The notes beneath the pieces were generated by a model. That model was not told where the DNA came from and did not search any database. It saw only the letters and a list, made by a program, of their open reading frames with translations. Position numbers and translations under genes: made by a program. Positions 8,831 to 17,638 of a DNA stretch of 64,000 bases are shown piece by piece (the first letter of the stretch is position 1; each line of letters starts with the position of its first letter). The stretch is from the NCBI RefSeq assembly GCF_014837065.1, contig NZ_JACSPP010000016.1, forward strand, positions 1-64,000, given 5' to 3'. The DNA is from Phocaeicola intestinalis. Its GTDB lineage: Bacteria; Bacteroidota; Bacteroidia; Bacteroidales; Bacteroidaceae.

Positions 8831-10072
8831 ATGGCTTTCAGTTTTATAAAATTTGATAAAAAGAAAATAGGAATAGTGTTCTTATTGCTATTCATGACAA
8901 ATATATTTAGTATTAGAGGATATGACACTCCTATGTATAAAAACACTACCATTATAGTCCTTGTTTTATTGGCATTGTACACATTTTTGTGTTTAGGAAA
9001 AATAAAAAATGAACATATTCGTTTACGAAAACTCGTTTGGGGATTGATTCTGATTCCGTTCTTAGGTTTTATTCCTGCATATATTCTTCATGGACAAGGC
9101 ATTGGTATGTCTATTATAAGTGCTCATATTCATGTCGGGTATTTCATCTTTTTTTTCTTATTTCTTACAAAAATAAAAGAGCAAGAAGTTTTAAAGATTT
9201 TTTGTCTATTTGGTGTTTGTTGGAGTGCTATCGAAATCATTCAACAATTCACATATCCAACCTATTGGTTCGCTACAAGATATGAAACAGATGATAGAGG
9301 AATTGAAATTAGAAACGGTATTTATCGATTTGTAGTATATGGAGTGAATTTCGGATTAATTTTATTATTTTATTGTTTTGAAAAATTCATGCAGATAAAA
9401 CGTAGGTCGTATTTAGCAGGTATGCTGATTGCATTGATAGGAATATATCTATTGGCTACTCGACAAATCATAGTTATGTCTGTAATTTGTTTGTTCGCAG
9501 GATTGTTTATAATGAAGAAGATTAGCGTTGGAAGTTTAGTGCTCTTGGGAATATTCTCAACAATAATCTATCTAAACGCAGATTCGCTTTTCGGAGACTT
9601 TATTGAAATGACCAAAGAAGTAGACGAAGATTATATCCGTTTCCTTGCATATGAATTTTACGGCATTACGTACAACAAAGGAAGTGTATTGGCTTTTCTA
9701 TTAGGTAATGGAACGCCAAAATCACCTTCTGAATATTTTCAGGAAATAACAAACTACCAGGAGTATTATGGCCTTTATAGAGACGATGTAGGTTTAATCG
9801 GAATATACAGTCTTTATGGGATTGTGTATGTTATAATGATAATCTGGTTTTATTGGTATGCATTTAGAAACAGGAAATATTTAAGTCCTTATCTGCAAAT
9901 GTATGTATTGTATATGGCAGGTACTTCTGTCATGTTGTTGCATTTTGGTGCTCACTTACCTACAATCGTTACAGGCAGTTTCATTCTTTATCTAATTGAG
10001 AAAAACATTGAGAGAAACAAATCTACGAAAACAAGCCAATATGAAATTCAGTGTAACAATTCCCGCTTATAA
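8831..10072 (+). CDS. wzy: O-antigen/capsule polymerase (Wzy)
   Basis: A 413-residue inner-membrane protein with about ten hydrophobic segments and a large hydrophilic loop (residues about 255-325, containing NGTPKSPSEYFQE and RDDVGLIGI). This shape, with low sequence conservation, is that of Wzy polymerases, which join flipped repeat units in the periplasm. A long central region with ATRQIIVMSVICLF matches the family's usual TGSR/ATRQ-type motif. Its end overlaps the following glycosyltransferase by 32 bases. It is the partner of the Wzx flippase at 4351. Confidence 0.85.
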   Translation: MAFSFIKFDKKKIGIVFLLLFMTNIFSIRGYDTPMYKNTTIIVLVLLALYTFLCLGKIKNEHIRLRKLVWGLILIPFLGFIPAYILHGQGIGMSIISAHIHVGYFIFFFLFLTKIKEQEVLKIFCLFGVCWSAIEIIQQFTYPTYWFATRYETDDRGIEIRNGIYRFVVYGVNFGLILLFYCFEKFMQIKRRSYLAGMLIALIGIYLLATRQIIVMSVICLFAGLFIMKKISVGSLVLLGIFSTIIYLNADSLFGDFIEMTKEVDEDYIRFLAYEFYGITYNKGSVLAFLLGNGTPKSPSEYFQEITNYQEYYGLYRDDVGLIGIYSLYGIVYVIMIIWFYWYAFRNRKYLSPYLQMYVLYMAGTSVMLLHFGAHLPTIVTGSFILYLIEKNIERNKSTKTSQYEIQCNNSRL

Positions 10073-10997
10073 AGCCAAATTTCTAAAAGAATGCATCGAA
10101 AGCGTTCTTGCCCAAACCTATAAAGATTTTGAACTAATCATTGTCAATGACGCTTCACCGGAAGATTTGACTTCCATTGTAAAATTATTTGATGATCCAC
10201 GGATTCGCTATTATATCAACGAAACAAATTGCGGAGCACTGAATGTGGTAGACAATTGGAACAAATGCCTTTCGTATGCCACTGGAGATTATATTATCTG
10301 TATGGGCGATGATGATAAACTGTTGCCTAACTGCTTGGAAGAATATGCTAAACTCATTGAAAAATACCCAGGATTAGGAGTGTATCATGCAATGACAGGA
10401 ATCATAGACGAAGATTCAAACCTCATTCGGATGCAAGAAACTAGGCCAGAACGAGAAGGAGTGTATTCGATGTTGTTAGGACGTATCTTATATCGGCGGA
10501 TTCAATACATTGGTGATTTCCTTTTCGATAGAAACTTGCTTAAAGACAACGGAGGATTCTATAAACTTCCTATAGCATGGGGAAGTGATGACATATCAAG
10601 TTATATAGCAGCAAAAAATACGGGAATAGCCAATATGCAAGTCATCGGTTTTTTATATAGGGATAACTTGCAAACCATCACCAATTCAAGTAATGTAGTT
10701 TACAAATTAAAGGCGATGATGCAAGAAGAAACGTGGTATAAGGAGTTTTTGTCACATGAACCAAGTAAAGAGGATATTATTGAATACATGTATTGGAGAA
10801 TGTCTTCAATGAACATTTCTAAATTTATAATAAGAAGAAAACTGTCAACAATCGTAAATGATTTAGTAAATAAAGGCTTTGGAAGGGCATATTACTATTG
10901 GAAGAATAGAAAGGAGTATCTGATTAATACAAAATTAATTGCATATGCCTTGATTGAAACTATGAAACGGAAACAGATTACTAAATCTAAATGTTAG
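10041..10997 (+). CDS. Family 2 glycosyltransferase
   Basis: A 318-residue GT-A enzyme starting at ATG 10041 (MKFSVTIPAYK). It has the N-terminal nucleotide-binding strand SVTIPAYKAKFLKECIESVL, FELIIVNDASPED with the first Asp pair, and the metal-binding CMGDDDKLLP near residues 93-102. Such enzymes add one sugar to the lipid-linked repeat unit at the cytoplasmic face. It overlaps the wzy gene by 32 bases and is 6 bp from the next glycosyltransferase, so the three form a tight operon. Donor and acceptor sugars are unknown. Confidence 0.9.
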   Translation: MKFSVTIPAYKAKFLKECIESVLAQTYKDFELIIVNDASPEDLTSIVKLFDDPRIRYYINETNCGALNVVDNWNKCLSYATGDYIICMGDDDKLLPNCLEEYAKLIEKYPGLGVYHAMTGIIDEDSNLIRMQETRPEREGVYSMLLGRILYRRIQYIGDFLFDRNLLKDNGGFYKLPIAWGSDDISSYIAAKNTGIANMQVIGFLYRDNLQTITNSSNVVYKLKAMMQEETWYKEFLSHEPSKEDIIEYMYWRMSSMNISKFIIRRKLSTIVNDLVNKGFGRAYYYWKNRKEYLINTKLIAYALIETMKRKQITKSKC

Positions 10998-11003
10998 ATT
11001 TTT

Positions 11004-12128
11004 ATGAAAAAAATACTTGTTGTTTCTCCTGTTCAAACGCCTCCAGTGCTGTCCGGAAGTCAAAAATGTATTTATGAGTACTGTGAACTTCTTAGAGCTA
11101 TAGGGTTTGAAGTTTATTTTTTGTATATAAAGGGACAAAATGAAATTGAAAAACATTTAAAAAATTATTGGGGAGATAGGCTATTCATATATAAAAGAAA
11201 TCTCATTTTAGATGTTTTTAAAAGAGGATTCATCGAGTGTAGGAAGAAAATAAGTGGATACAATCATATTGATGATTTATATCCAGTAGGACTGACCCGA
11301 TTTGTTAAGAAGCTTCAACAGAAGAATAATTTTGATGCCATTATTATCAATTACGTAATATTATCCAAACTGTTTACATCCAAACTTAGTGGCAAAAAGA
11401 TCCTATATGCACATGACTGTTTATCGTTTAAAAAGCAACGTCTTAACGTAAAACAATTTTGGATAGACTTAACTCCAAATCAAGAAGCTAAAGGATTGCA
11501 AAGATGTGATACTGTACTTTCTATACAAGAAAATGAATCTGTTTATTTTAAATATTTGTATCCCCAAGGGAATATTGTAACTGTTTATTCAAATTTTAAA
11601 GTTAGTCAACAAACTATTACAGGTAATAAAAACATATTGTTTTTGTCCGGGAAAAGTATACTTAATGTAAATGGTATCAATTATTTCATAACAGAAGTGT
11701 TTCCTCTGATTTTAGAGAAAGAACCAGATGTTCGATTGGTGATTGGGGGTAGCATTTGCGATGTATTACCTCGAATAGAGAATCCGAACATAAAATTATT
11801 GGGACGAATTGATAAGGAAGAAACATTTTACGAAATGGGAGATATAGCCATTAATCCCATTTATCAAGGTACTGGATTGAAAATTAAAACATTTGAAGCA
11901 CTTGCATATGGAAAGGTAACAATTGTTCATCCTCATAGTGCTGAAGGTATATATCAACCACAGAAAGCACCTGTTTTTATAGGCCATACTCCTCAAGAAT
12001 TTGCGAAGCATGTTGTTGATGCTTTATCCGATATTAAGTTACGAAAGTTGTATTCAGACAAAGCCGTTGCATACATTCAAGATTTAAACTTGTTCATCGA
12101 ACGACAATATTGTCAAATATTATCATAA
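11004..12128 (+). CDS. GT-B glycosyltransferase (family 4-like)
   Basis: A 374-residue GT-B enzyme. The N-terminal domain opens KKILVVSPVQTPPVLSGSQK; the C-terminal domain has ILFLSGKSILNVNGINYF, DVRLVIGGSI, NIKLLGRI and the donor-binding stretch INPIYQGTGLKIKTFEALAYGK with its conserved G-x-K...E. This is the layout of GT4-type retaining transferases. It is 6 bp after the GT2 gene and 15 bp before the nonulosonate synthase, so it is probably co-transcribed with both. Confidence 0.88.
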   Translation: MKKILVVSPVQTPPVLSGSQKCIYEYCELLRAIGFEVYFLYIKGQNEIEKHLKNYWGDRLFIYKRNLILDVFKRGFIECRKKISGYNHIDDLYPVGLTRFVKKLQQKNNFDAIIINYVILSKLFTSKLSGKKILYAHDCLSFKKQRLNVKQFWIDLTPNQEAKGLQRCDTVLSIQENESVYFKYLYPQGNIVTVYSNFKVSQQTITGNKNILFLSGKSILNVNGINYFITEVFPLILEKEPDVRLVIGGSICDVLPRIENPNIKLLGRIDKEETFYEMGDIAINPIYQGTGLKIKTFEALAYGKVTIVHPHSAEGIYQPQKAPVFIGHTPQEFAKHVVDALSDIKLRKLYSDKAVAYIQDLNLFIERQYCQILS

Positions 12129-12143
12129 GAAATTAATGTATTT

Positions 12144-13016
12144 ATGAAATCTCCAAAAATCATTGCGGAAATCGGTTGCAATCACAAGGGTGATATGGCA
12201 ATCGCTAAAGAGATGATTATGACTGCCGCCACTTATTGTAAAGTGGATGTAGTTAAGTTTCAGAAACGTTGCAATAAAGAGTTGTTGACTCCTGAAGAGT
12301 ACAATGCTCCGCATCCTCATCCGGAAAATTCATACGGGAAGACATACGGCGAGCACCGGGAATTCTTAGAGTTCAACCTTGAACAACACCGCCAACTGCA
12401 AGAATGGTGCAATGAATTCGGCGTGGAGTATTCTACATCCGTTTGGGACATCACTTCGGCTAAGGAAATCTGTACCCTGCATCCTAACCTGATAAAAGTG
12501 CCTTCCGCCTGTAACTTGAACAAAGGCTTGTTGGAATATCTGTGCGATTATTTCGGCGGTGAAATCCATTTGTCTTTCGGCATGACTACCCGTGACGAGG
12601 AAGAACAGATTATCCAGTTCTTCGAATCCAAAGGTCGTAACAAGGATTTAGTTATTTATGATTGCACATCAGGTTATCCTGTGCCTTTTGAAGACATTTG
12701 CCTGCTTGAAATCAACCGTTTGCGTGAACTGTATTCAGACAGAGTGAAAGCCATCGGTTTTTCCGGACATCATTTGGGTATAGCTGTAGATAGTGCTGCC
12801 GTAGCTCTTGGTGCGGAATGGATAGAACGCCATTATACGCTCGACCGTACTTGGAAAGGCACAGACCATGCAGCTTCCTTGGAACCGGATGGCGTGCGTA
12901 AGTTGGCTCGCGACTGCCGTGCCGTGGCAAAAGCGTTGACTTATAAGAAAGAGGACATTCTCGATATAGAGAAAGTGCAAAGAAATAAATTGAAGAAAAA
13001 TCAAGTGAAATGGTAA
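12144..13016 (+). CDS. NeuB-family nonulosonate synthase without SAF domain
   Basis: A 290-residue NeuB-domain protein that condenses phosphoenolpyruvate with a six-carbon sugar (or its phosphate) to a nine-carbon acid such as sialic acid or KDN. Visible motifs: IIAEIGCNHKGD (6-17), VVKFQKR (36-42), KVPSACNLN (118-126), SFGMTTRDE (144-152), GFSGHH (205-210), IERHYTLDR (228-236) and GTDHAASLEP (239-248). Standard NeuB is about 340-350 residues with a C-terminal SAF (antifreeze-like) domain; this one stops after the barrel. The stop overlaps the ATG of the next gene (ATGGTAA), so they are coupled. The fused phosphatase next door suggests a 9-phosphate product, as in the KDN pathway; that is inference. 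Confidence 0.85.
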   Translation: MKSPKIIAEIGCNHKGDMAIAKEMIMTAATYCKVDVVKFQKRCNKELLTPEEYNAPHPHPENSYGKTYGEHREFLEFNLEQHRQLQEWCNEFGVEYSTSVWDITSAKEICTLHPNLIKVPSACNLNKGLLEYLCDYFGGEIHLSFGMTTRDEEEQIIQFFESKGRNKDLVIYDCTSGYPVPFEDICLLEINRLRELYSDRVKAIGFSGHHLGIAVDSAAVALGAEWIERHYTLDRTWKGTDHAASLEPDGVRKLARDCRAVAKALTYKKEDILDIEKVQRNKLKKNQVKW

Positions 13017-14164
13017 TCGCATTCATACCTGTAAGGGGAGGTAGCAAGTCTATCCCCCTTAAAAACATCAAGCCGTTCTGCGGCAAGCCATTAGTTTGTT
13101 GGAATATCGAAGCTTTGGAACAGTGTGAAGCAGTGGATGAAATCATTGTAGCTACAGATTCGGACAAGATAGAAGAAACGGTAACATCTCAATTTTATAA
13201 AAAAACAAAAGTATATCGCCGTTCTGCAGAGAACGCTTGCGATACGGCAAGCACGGAAAGCGTGATGCTGGAATACATCCGTTACGCACAACTTACGGCG
13301 GATAACATCTTCATGCTGGTACAGGCTACATCCCCTTTGACTGAAACCATTCATTTTACGGAAGCCTTGGAGATATATGGCAACGGTGAATATGATTCCA
13401 TTCTTACCTGCGTCCGTAACTACCGTTTCTTTTGGAACGAGGATGGCACAAGCATGAACTACGATTACAGGAACCGCCCCCGCCGGCAGAACTTCTTAGG
13501 GATGCTGATGGAGAATGGTGCCTTTTATATAAATAAGGTAGGGAACATCCTTGTGTCTGGCAACCGTCTCAGCGGACATATCGGTATCTACGAGATGCCG
13601 GAGTACACAGCTACGGAAATAGATGAGCCGGATGACTGGATTGTGTTGGAGAACCTAATGCGCAAGCACGTTTTGTCAAAACACAAAGAAACGAAAAAGT
13701 CAATCAGGCTTTTCTTGTGCGATGTAGATGGTACGCTGACCGACGGAGGCATGTATTATTCCGAAAACGGGGATGAATTGAAGAAGTTCAATACCCGTGA
13801 CGGCATGGGTTTTCAGTTGCTTCGTGAAGCCGGAATAAAGACTGGCATTATTACATCGGAAGACACTAAGATTATGGAAAAACGTGCGAAGAAGCTGAAA
13901 ATAGATTTCTTGTATCAAGGGAAGCGGAATGGAGGGAAGTTAGCTGTAGCTAAAGAGATATGTGAACGGCTTGGCATCACACTTGATGAAGTGGCTTACA
14001 TCGGTGATGATATAAATTGTATCGAGCTTCTGGAAGCAGTTGGTGTGAAGGCTTGTCCGGCTGATGCTTGCGAGGAAGTAAAAGCGATTGTTGGCATACA
14101 GAGGATGACGAAGAAAGGTGGATTCGGTTGTGTAAGAGAGTTTATCAAAAACTTTATATTATAG
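13010..14164 (+). CDS. CMP-nonulosonate synthetase fused to HAD phosphatase
   Basis: A 384-residue two-domain enzyme. Residues 1 to about 225 are a CMP-sialate/KDN cytidylyltransferase with IPVRGGSKSIPLKN (6-19), ATDSDKI (48-54) and QATSPLT (105-111). Residues about 232-384 are a KdsC-type HAD phosphatase with DVDGTLTDG (238-246), IITSED (280-285), K310 and YIGDDINCIELL (330-341). It should remove the 9-phosphate made by the NeuB-like enzyme and activate the acid as CMP-sugar, two pathway steps in one chain. In Bacteroides thetaiotaomicron the KDN route uses separate synthase, phosphatase and CMP-transferase proteins, to the best of my knowledge. It overlaps the NeuB gene by 7 bases. Confidence 0.85.
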   Translation: MVIAFIPVRGGSKSIPLKNIKPFCGKPLVCWNIEALEQCEAVDEIIVATDSDKIEETVTSQFYKKTKVYRRSAENACDTASTESVMLEYIRYAQLTADNIFMLVQATSPLTETIHFTEALEIYGNGEYDSILTCVRNYRFFWNEDGTSMNYDYRNRPRRQNFLGMLMENGAFYINKVGNILVSGNRLSGHIGIYEMPEYTATEIDEPDDWIVLENLMRKHVLSKHKETKKSIRLFLCDVDGTLTDGGMYYSENGDELKKFNTRDGMGFQLLREAGIKTGIITSEDTKIMEKRAKKLKIDFLYQGKRNGGKLAVAKEICERLGITLDEVAYIGDDINCIELLEAVGVKACPADACEEVKAIVGIQRMTKKGGFGCVREFIKNFIL

Positions 14165-14173
14165 GAGTGTAAG

Positions 14174-15280
14174 ATGGAAAAGATAAAAATTATATTTGTA
14201 CATCCTTCTCAATTATCAGAACGATGGTTGAATTATTATCATTTAGACGAATTGCAAAACGCATTCGACATTGAATATTGGGATTGTTCTGCACTTGCGA
14301 ATCCTAATTTTAAGGCAAAAGAAATACAAGAACGGCCTTATTTGCAGGTAATAAAGAATATTGGTGATTTTAAGGAAAATATAAACCGAATTCCCAAAGA
14401 TACATTAATCGTGAACGATTTACATGCAAATGTAGCGAATTATCCCCTTTACATGAATATAGCTAAGCGATTTAATCATCGAATATATTTCGATTTTTTC
14501 GCTAATACACAAGGAGTACATAAGAGTAAGTTGTTTTCTAAACTAGCCACCTCCAATCTTAAAGATTTAATTTGCTATATCTTGATTAGAAGGAAATTTC
14601 ACTTTTATGTATTTAGTAGCCGCTATTCTTCTGACGGAAGATATCGAATCAACCATCCTGATTTTGAAGTGTATCAAAAGGTTGCTAAAGATTCAACTAA
14701 TAATAACCTTTCGAATTATGTGGTATATGTGGACAATTTTTTCCCATTTCACCCCGATATACTAAATAGAGATTCTCATGTTGACCCTACTCGTTTAGCA
14801 CCTCTATTTTATGGTTCGCTAAATTCCTTCTTTTCCAAAGTTGAACAACACTTTGGTTGTAAAGTAGTGATAGCTGCACATCCTTCGTCTGTATATACAA
14901 ACAATCCGTTTGATGGCAGGGATATAATTTATAATAAGACCTGTGAATTAATCAAGGACTGTACGGCGGTATGTATGCACACAAGTAATGCACTCTCATA
15001 CGCCATCCTATTCAATAAACCTTTGGCTTTGTTAACCAATAAAGCTTTTCAACAAGCCCGACTTGAATTTATGAGATTAGAAAACATATCAAACATGCTT
15101 TCGATGAAACTTATAAATACAGATACAGTGGACGATATAAATTATGTATTCAACCATGTAAGCAAAGATTTTACTGAATTTTATAAAAAAGAATATTTGA
15201 TTGCTGACCCAAATAAAACAAATGCAGAGCTTTTTGTTGAATATTTTAATTTATTACACAAAACAATTTATCAGTCATAG
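14174..15280 (+). CDS. Putative glycosyltransferase, candidate nonulosonate transferase
   Basis: A 368-residue soluble protein starting 9 bp after the CMP-synthetase fusion with a fair ribosome site (AGGAGTGTAAG). The C-terminal part has VVIAAHPSSVYTNNPF (residues about 233-248), then TAVCMHTSNALSYAILFNKPLALLTN, which resembles the H-P and S/T-S motifs of GT-B sialyl- and polysialyltransferases. Position next to the CMP-sugar genes fits an enzyme that uses CMP-nonulosonate, but this is inference; family membership could not be fixed. It is the last intact gene before the IS66 scar. Confidence 0.55.
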   Translation: MEKIKIIFVHPSQLSERWLNYYHLDELQNAFDIEYWDCSALANPNFKAKEIQERPYLQVIKNIGDFKENINRIPKDTLIVNDLHANVANYPLYMNIAKRFNHRIYFDFFANTQGVHKSKLFSKLATSNLKDLICYILIRRKFHFYVFSSRYSSDGRYRINHPDFEVYQKVAKDSTNNNLSNYVVYVDNFFPFHPDILNRDSHVDPTRLAPLFYGSLNSFFSKVEQHFGCKVVIAAHPSSVYTNNPFDGRDIIYNKTCELIKDCTAVCMHTSNALSYAILFNKPLALLTNKAFQQARLEFMRLENISNMLSMKLINTDTVDDINYVFNHVSKDFTEFYKKEYLIADPNKTNAELFVEYFNLLHKTIYQS

Positions 15281-15343
15281 TGATTTAAGGAGAATATGCA
15301 AATAAGTAAGTTGTAAGCAGTCAAAAAAAGGCTATTAATTGAA

Positions 15344-15792
15344 ATGAGTAACTTCGCTGCCAACCAAATTTATAGAATTATGTATAGCAGTGAAGATCTT
15401 GAAAGGTTTTACTTTCAGTACCAGACTGAGGCTTTGCCTCATGGAGAATTTCTCCAATCGTTTTGTGTCAAGAATAAAGTCCCTTATAACATTTTCCAAA
15501 AATGGTTTAAGGATACTCGAAAAAAGTAGTTGAAGTTCAGGTTGATGGTGCTCCAGTAATTACCTATGAGGAAAAGACTAAGACTGGTGACCAGCCTAAA
15601 CTTGCATCAAGAAGCAGTGATGACGACACTGAGATTACCGCAACCTATCATAGTGTAATAGGAACGGTAAAGCTTCATGGCAGTTCTGCTTGGAACTTCA
15701 TCGGGACTTTCTTCAAAAATATCTTTAACGGGTGCAGGGATTATGTTAACATGGTTCCTAATAAAATCACTTTGGCTACCTGCCAATGTTGA
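15344..15792 (+). mobile_element. IS66-family remnant with internal deletion
   Basis: ATG 15344 opens the small accessory protein of IS66-type elements (QSFCVKNKVPYNIFQKWFKD), but the frame breaks near 15520 at an A run; the next frame continues KKVVEVQVDGAPVI. After about 15600 the frame reads YHSVIGTVKLHGSSAWNFI and ends at TGA 15790 with NMVPNKITLATCQC, the style of an IS66 transposase C terminus. The large middle part of the element is missing, so it is dead. It separates the nonulosonate genes from a glycosyltransferase tail. Bases 15793-16028 hold no gene that I can see; a G/C-poor stretch with the probable right end of the element (AGTGCTTAC...GTTAAGCACTTT). Confidence 0.7.
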
Positions 15793-16028
15793 ATTCAATA
15801 ATTAACAAAACTCGGTTTTGAGCACTGAAAAGTGCCCTTTCAAAGGGGGATGCCCTAAATTGAGTGCTTACTAAATTCAAGCCTTTAAACTGTTAAGCAC
15901 TTTATTGCTTTCGTCATGGAGTAGCAGAGGAACTCAGACAGAACTGAGGCATTAAATGGAACAGATTATTTCCGCATATATCGCTGTTTCATACGTAGTA
16001 TTCTGTCAATTATTGCATTGATGACAAC

Positions 16029-16367
16029 ATGCTTTTTGATGTGCAACGGATATCCAAACGGGGAGGGCACAATAAGTTTGAAGCCTTTACGATAGAATAT
16101 CCGTCGTTGATAGACCAGTGCAGGCAAGACGGCTGGATTTCGGAAAAATGTAAAAGACACATCTTGCAGCATATTATGACGGAATTTCTGCCTTCGTTAC
16201 TATTTAATAAGTATATCGCACGGATAGAGACGTTCGATGCTACAGGTTTTCGACAAAATATCAGAAGATATTTTCCCAGGTATGCATACGGGCTGGTATG
16301 GTTGCTTGCATTTATTCAGCCTTTCCGCTTATTAGCGCGCAGATTGAAACTCCAAATTCATTCCTAA
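16029..16367 (+). pseudogene. C-terminal fragment of a family 2 glycosyltransferase
   Basis: About 110 codons reading YPSLIDQCRQDGWISEKCKR, FLPSLLFNKYIARIETFDATG and ending WLLAFIQPFRLLARRLKLQ. This matches the helical C-terminal tail of GT2 enzymes in Bacteroides capsule loci, not the catalytic N-terminal half, which is absent. The IS66 remnant lies immediately upstream, so insertion followed by deletion probably removed the 5' part. ATG 16029 is not expected to be a true start. Confidence 0.5.
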
Positions 16368-16370
16368 CTA

Positions 16371-16402
16371 TTTGGCATTCTCAAAATAAATCTGTTACTT
16401 TG
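16371..16402 (+). promoter_or_regulatory. Promoter of the second VapBC pair
   Basis: TTTG at 16371-16374, a 20-bp spacer and TTACTTTG at 16395-16402 (one mismatch to TAnnTTTG). The block TTTGGC...AAATAAATC.GTTAC recurs before the next antitoxin gene at 17201-17229, so the two modules share promoter or operator sequence. Confidence 0.55.
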
Positions 16403-16463
16403 TGTTGTAGGCATTTATTTACTGCTAAAATTGCTATTTTAAACTTTAAATGGATAATTGATT

Positions 16464-16721
16464 ATGTCAACCTCTGCTTTAACATTTGATTTGGATGAAA
16501 GCATTGCCAATGCTTATTTGACCTTATTGCGGCAACAGAGCAAAAAAGTGAAGCTGTTATTGTTAAAAGGATTGCAAGAAGAATTGGATAACTCTGCGCA
16601 AAAAGAAAAAGTTTCAGCTAAAAACGGATCTTCCTTAATGGGGTTACGAGGCATTTTATCGGATGAATTGTCGGATGAAGAAGTTCGTATAATGCATTTC
16701 AAAGAAAAATATGGCTTATGA
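16464..16721 (+). CDS. VapB-like antitoxin
   Basis: An 85-residue protein starting at ATG 16464 (MSTSALTFDLDESIANAYLT). It ends with the sequence EVRIMHFKEKYGL and overlaps the following PIN toxin by the 4-base ATGA. Size, order and overlap are those of a VapB-type antitoxin. The middle (GLRGILSDELSDEEVR) resembles antitoxin tails that wrap the PIN toxin. It probably represses the promoter at 16371. Confidence 0.7.
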   Translation: MSTSALTFDLDESIANAYLTLLRQQSKKVKLLLLKGLQEELDNSAQKEKVSAKNGSSLMGLRGILSDELSDEEVRIMHFKEKYGL

Positions 16722-17170
16722 AACTTTTTTTAGATACAAATATTCTGCTGGAGTATTTTTGTAATCGAGCTCAAGCAAGAGTTGTAGAAAAAATTCTTCA
16801 ATATATAGAAGAAAAGAAAATGGAAGGCTACATTTCTGTAGGTTCATTTTATACAATAATCTATTTGATAGATGGACATTTGAAGAAAAGCGGTCTTTTC
16901 AATCCCAAACGATTAGCATTGTTGCGTAAAATTCTGGAAGGGATTCTTACGCAATTTAAAGTCGTTTCTATTACAGACTTGCAATCAGCAATTCTTGATG
17001 AACGATTTTCAGATCTGGAAGATAGTTGCCAATATTATACTGCACTTTCTGCCAATTGTGATTTTTTACTTACTCTAAACGAACGGGATTTTAAAAATGT
17101 TATCTCTAACCGTATTTGTGTTTTGACACCGGAACGTTTTTGGACAGAATATATGAACCCTATCGAATAA
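16718..17170 (+). CDS. vapC: PIN-domain ribonuclease toxin (VapC family)
   Basis: A 150-residue PIN domain with D6 in LDTNILLEY, D99/E101/D102 in SDLEDSCQYY and D115 in NCDFLLTLNERDF, the full acidic set of a metal-dependent RNase. It overlaps its antitoxin by 4 bases (ATGA). It is only distantly similar to the VapC at 591 (both begin MKLFLDTN). The pair sits inside the capsule locus between the IS66 scar and the rhamnose genes, where addiction modules may help keep the island. Confidence 0.87.
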   Translation: MKLFLDTNILLEYFCNRAQARVVEKILQYIEEKKMEGYISVGSFYTIIYLIDGHLKKSGLFNPKRLALLRKILEGILTQFKVVSITDLQSAILDERFSDLEDSCQYYTALSANCDFLLTLNERDFKNVISNRICVLTPERFWTEYMNPIE

Positions 17171-17262
17171 ATATACACATATTTGTGTTTTTCTTAACTG
17201 TTTGGCTTTTCTTGAAATAAATCCGTTACGATGATTTGTATATACATAAATACAAGTATAAA

Positions 17263-17520
17263 ATGAAAGCATCAGAACCTGCACCAGCTTATAATACAGC
17301 ATCTTTTCAAGCATTGAAAGACAGGATAATAGCATCTGTCAATACCGCGACAGATGAAAGCAAACTTGAGCAATGTTTGGCTATCTTGCATGACCATGAA
17401 ATGCCGGGAATCTACACGAATGAGGAGTTTAAAGAAGAATTACGCTTGTCTGAAGCTAATGGATTCATTTCGCACGAAGAGGCTTTAGCGGAATTTGCAA
17501 AATGGGGATTCGTAAAATAA
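17263..17520 (+). CDS. Orphan antitoxin-like protein
   Basis: An 85-residue acidic protein starting at ATG 17263. Its middle LEQCLAILHDHEMPGIYTNE and end AEFAKWGFVK look like antitoxins paired with RelE/ParE toxins in Bacteroides. Its own toxin gene, overlapping its end at 17502, is decayed (see next entry), so this is an antitoxin left without an active partner. Upstream it shares the TTTGGC...AAATAAATC block with the VapBC pair at 16371. Confidence 0.6.
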   Translation: MKASEPAPAYNTASFQALKDRIIASVNTATDESKLEQCLAILHDHEMPGIYTNEEFKEELRLSEANGFISHEEALAEFAKWGFVK

Positions 17521-17638
17521 AATGGAGCAAAAGAGCGGTTTCTAATTTTACAGAAACTTTAATGTAGTATCGGAAATAATTTATCGCTATGACTCAACTA
17601 TTGTAGCGATACGTGCGACAATGAAGAAATATCAATAA
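17502..17638 (+). pseudogene. Decayed RelE/ParE toxin
   Basis: From ATG 17502, overlapping the antitoxin end, the frame reads MGIRKIKWSKRAVSNFTETL, the typical start of a RelE/ParE-family toxin, then hits a stop near 17564. Another frame from about 17565 reads VVSEIIYRYDSTIVAIRATM and ends at TAA 17636, which is the usual C-terminal beta sheet. Roughly half the gene is missing between the two pieces, which are also out of frame. It is therefore an internally deleted toxin next to its surviving antitoxin. Confidence 0.65.
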
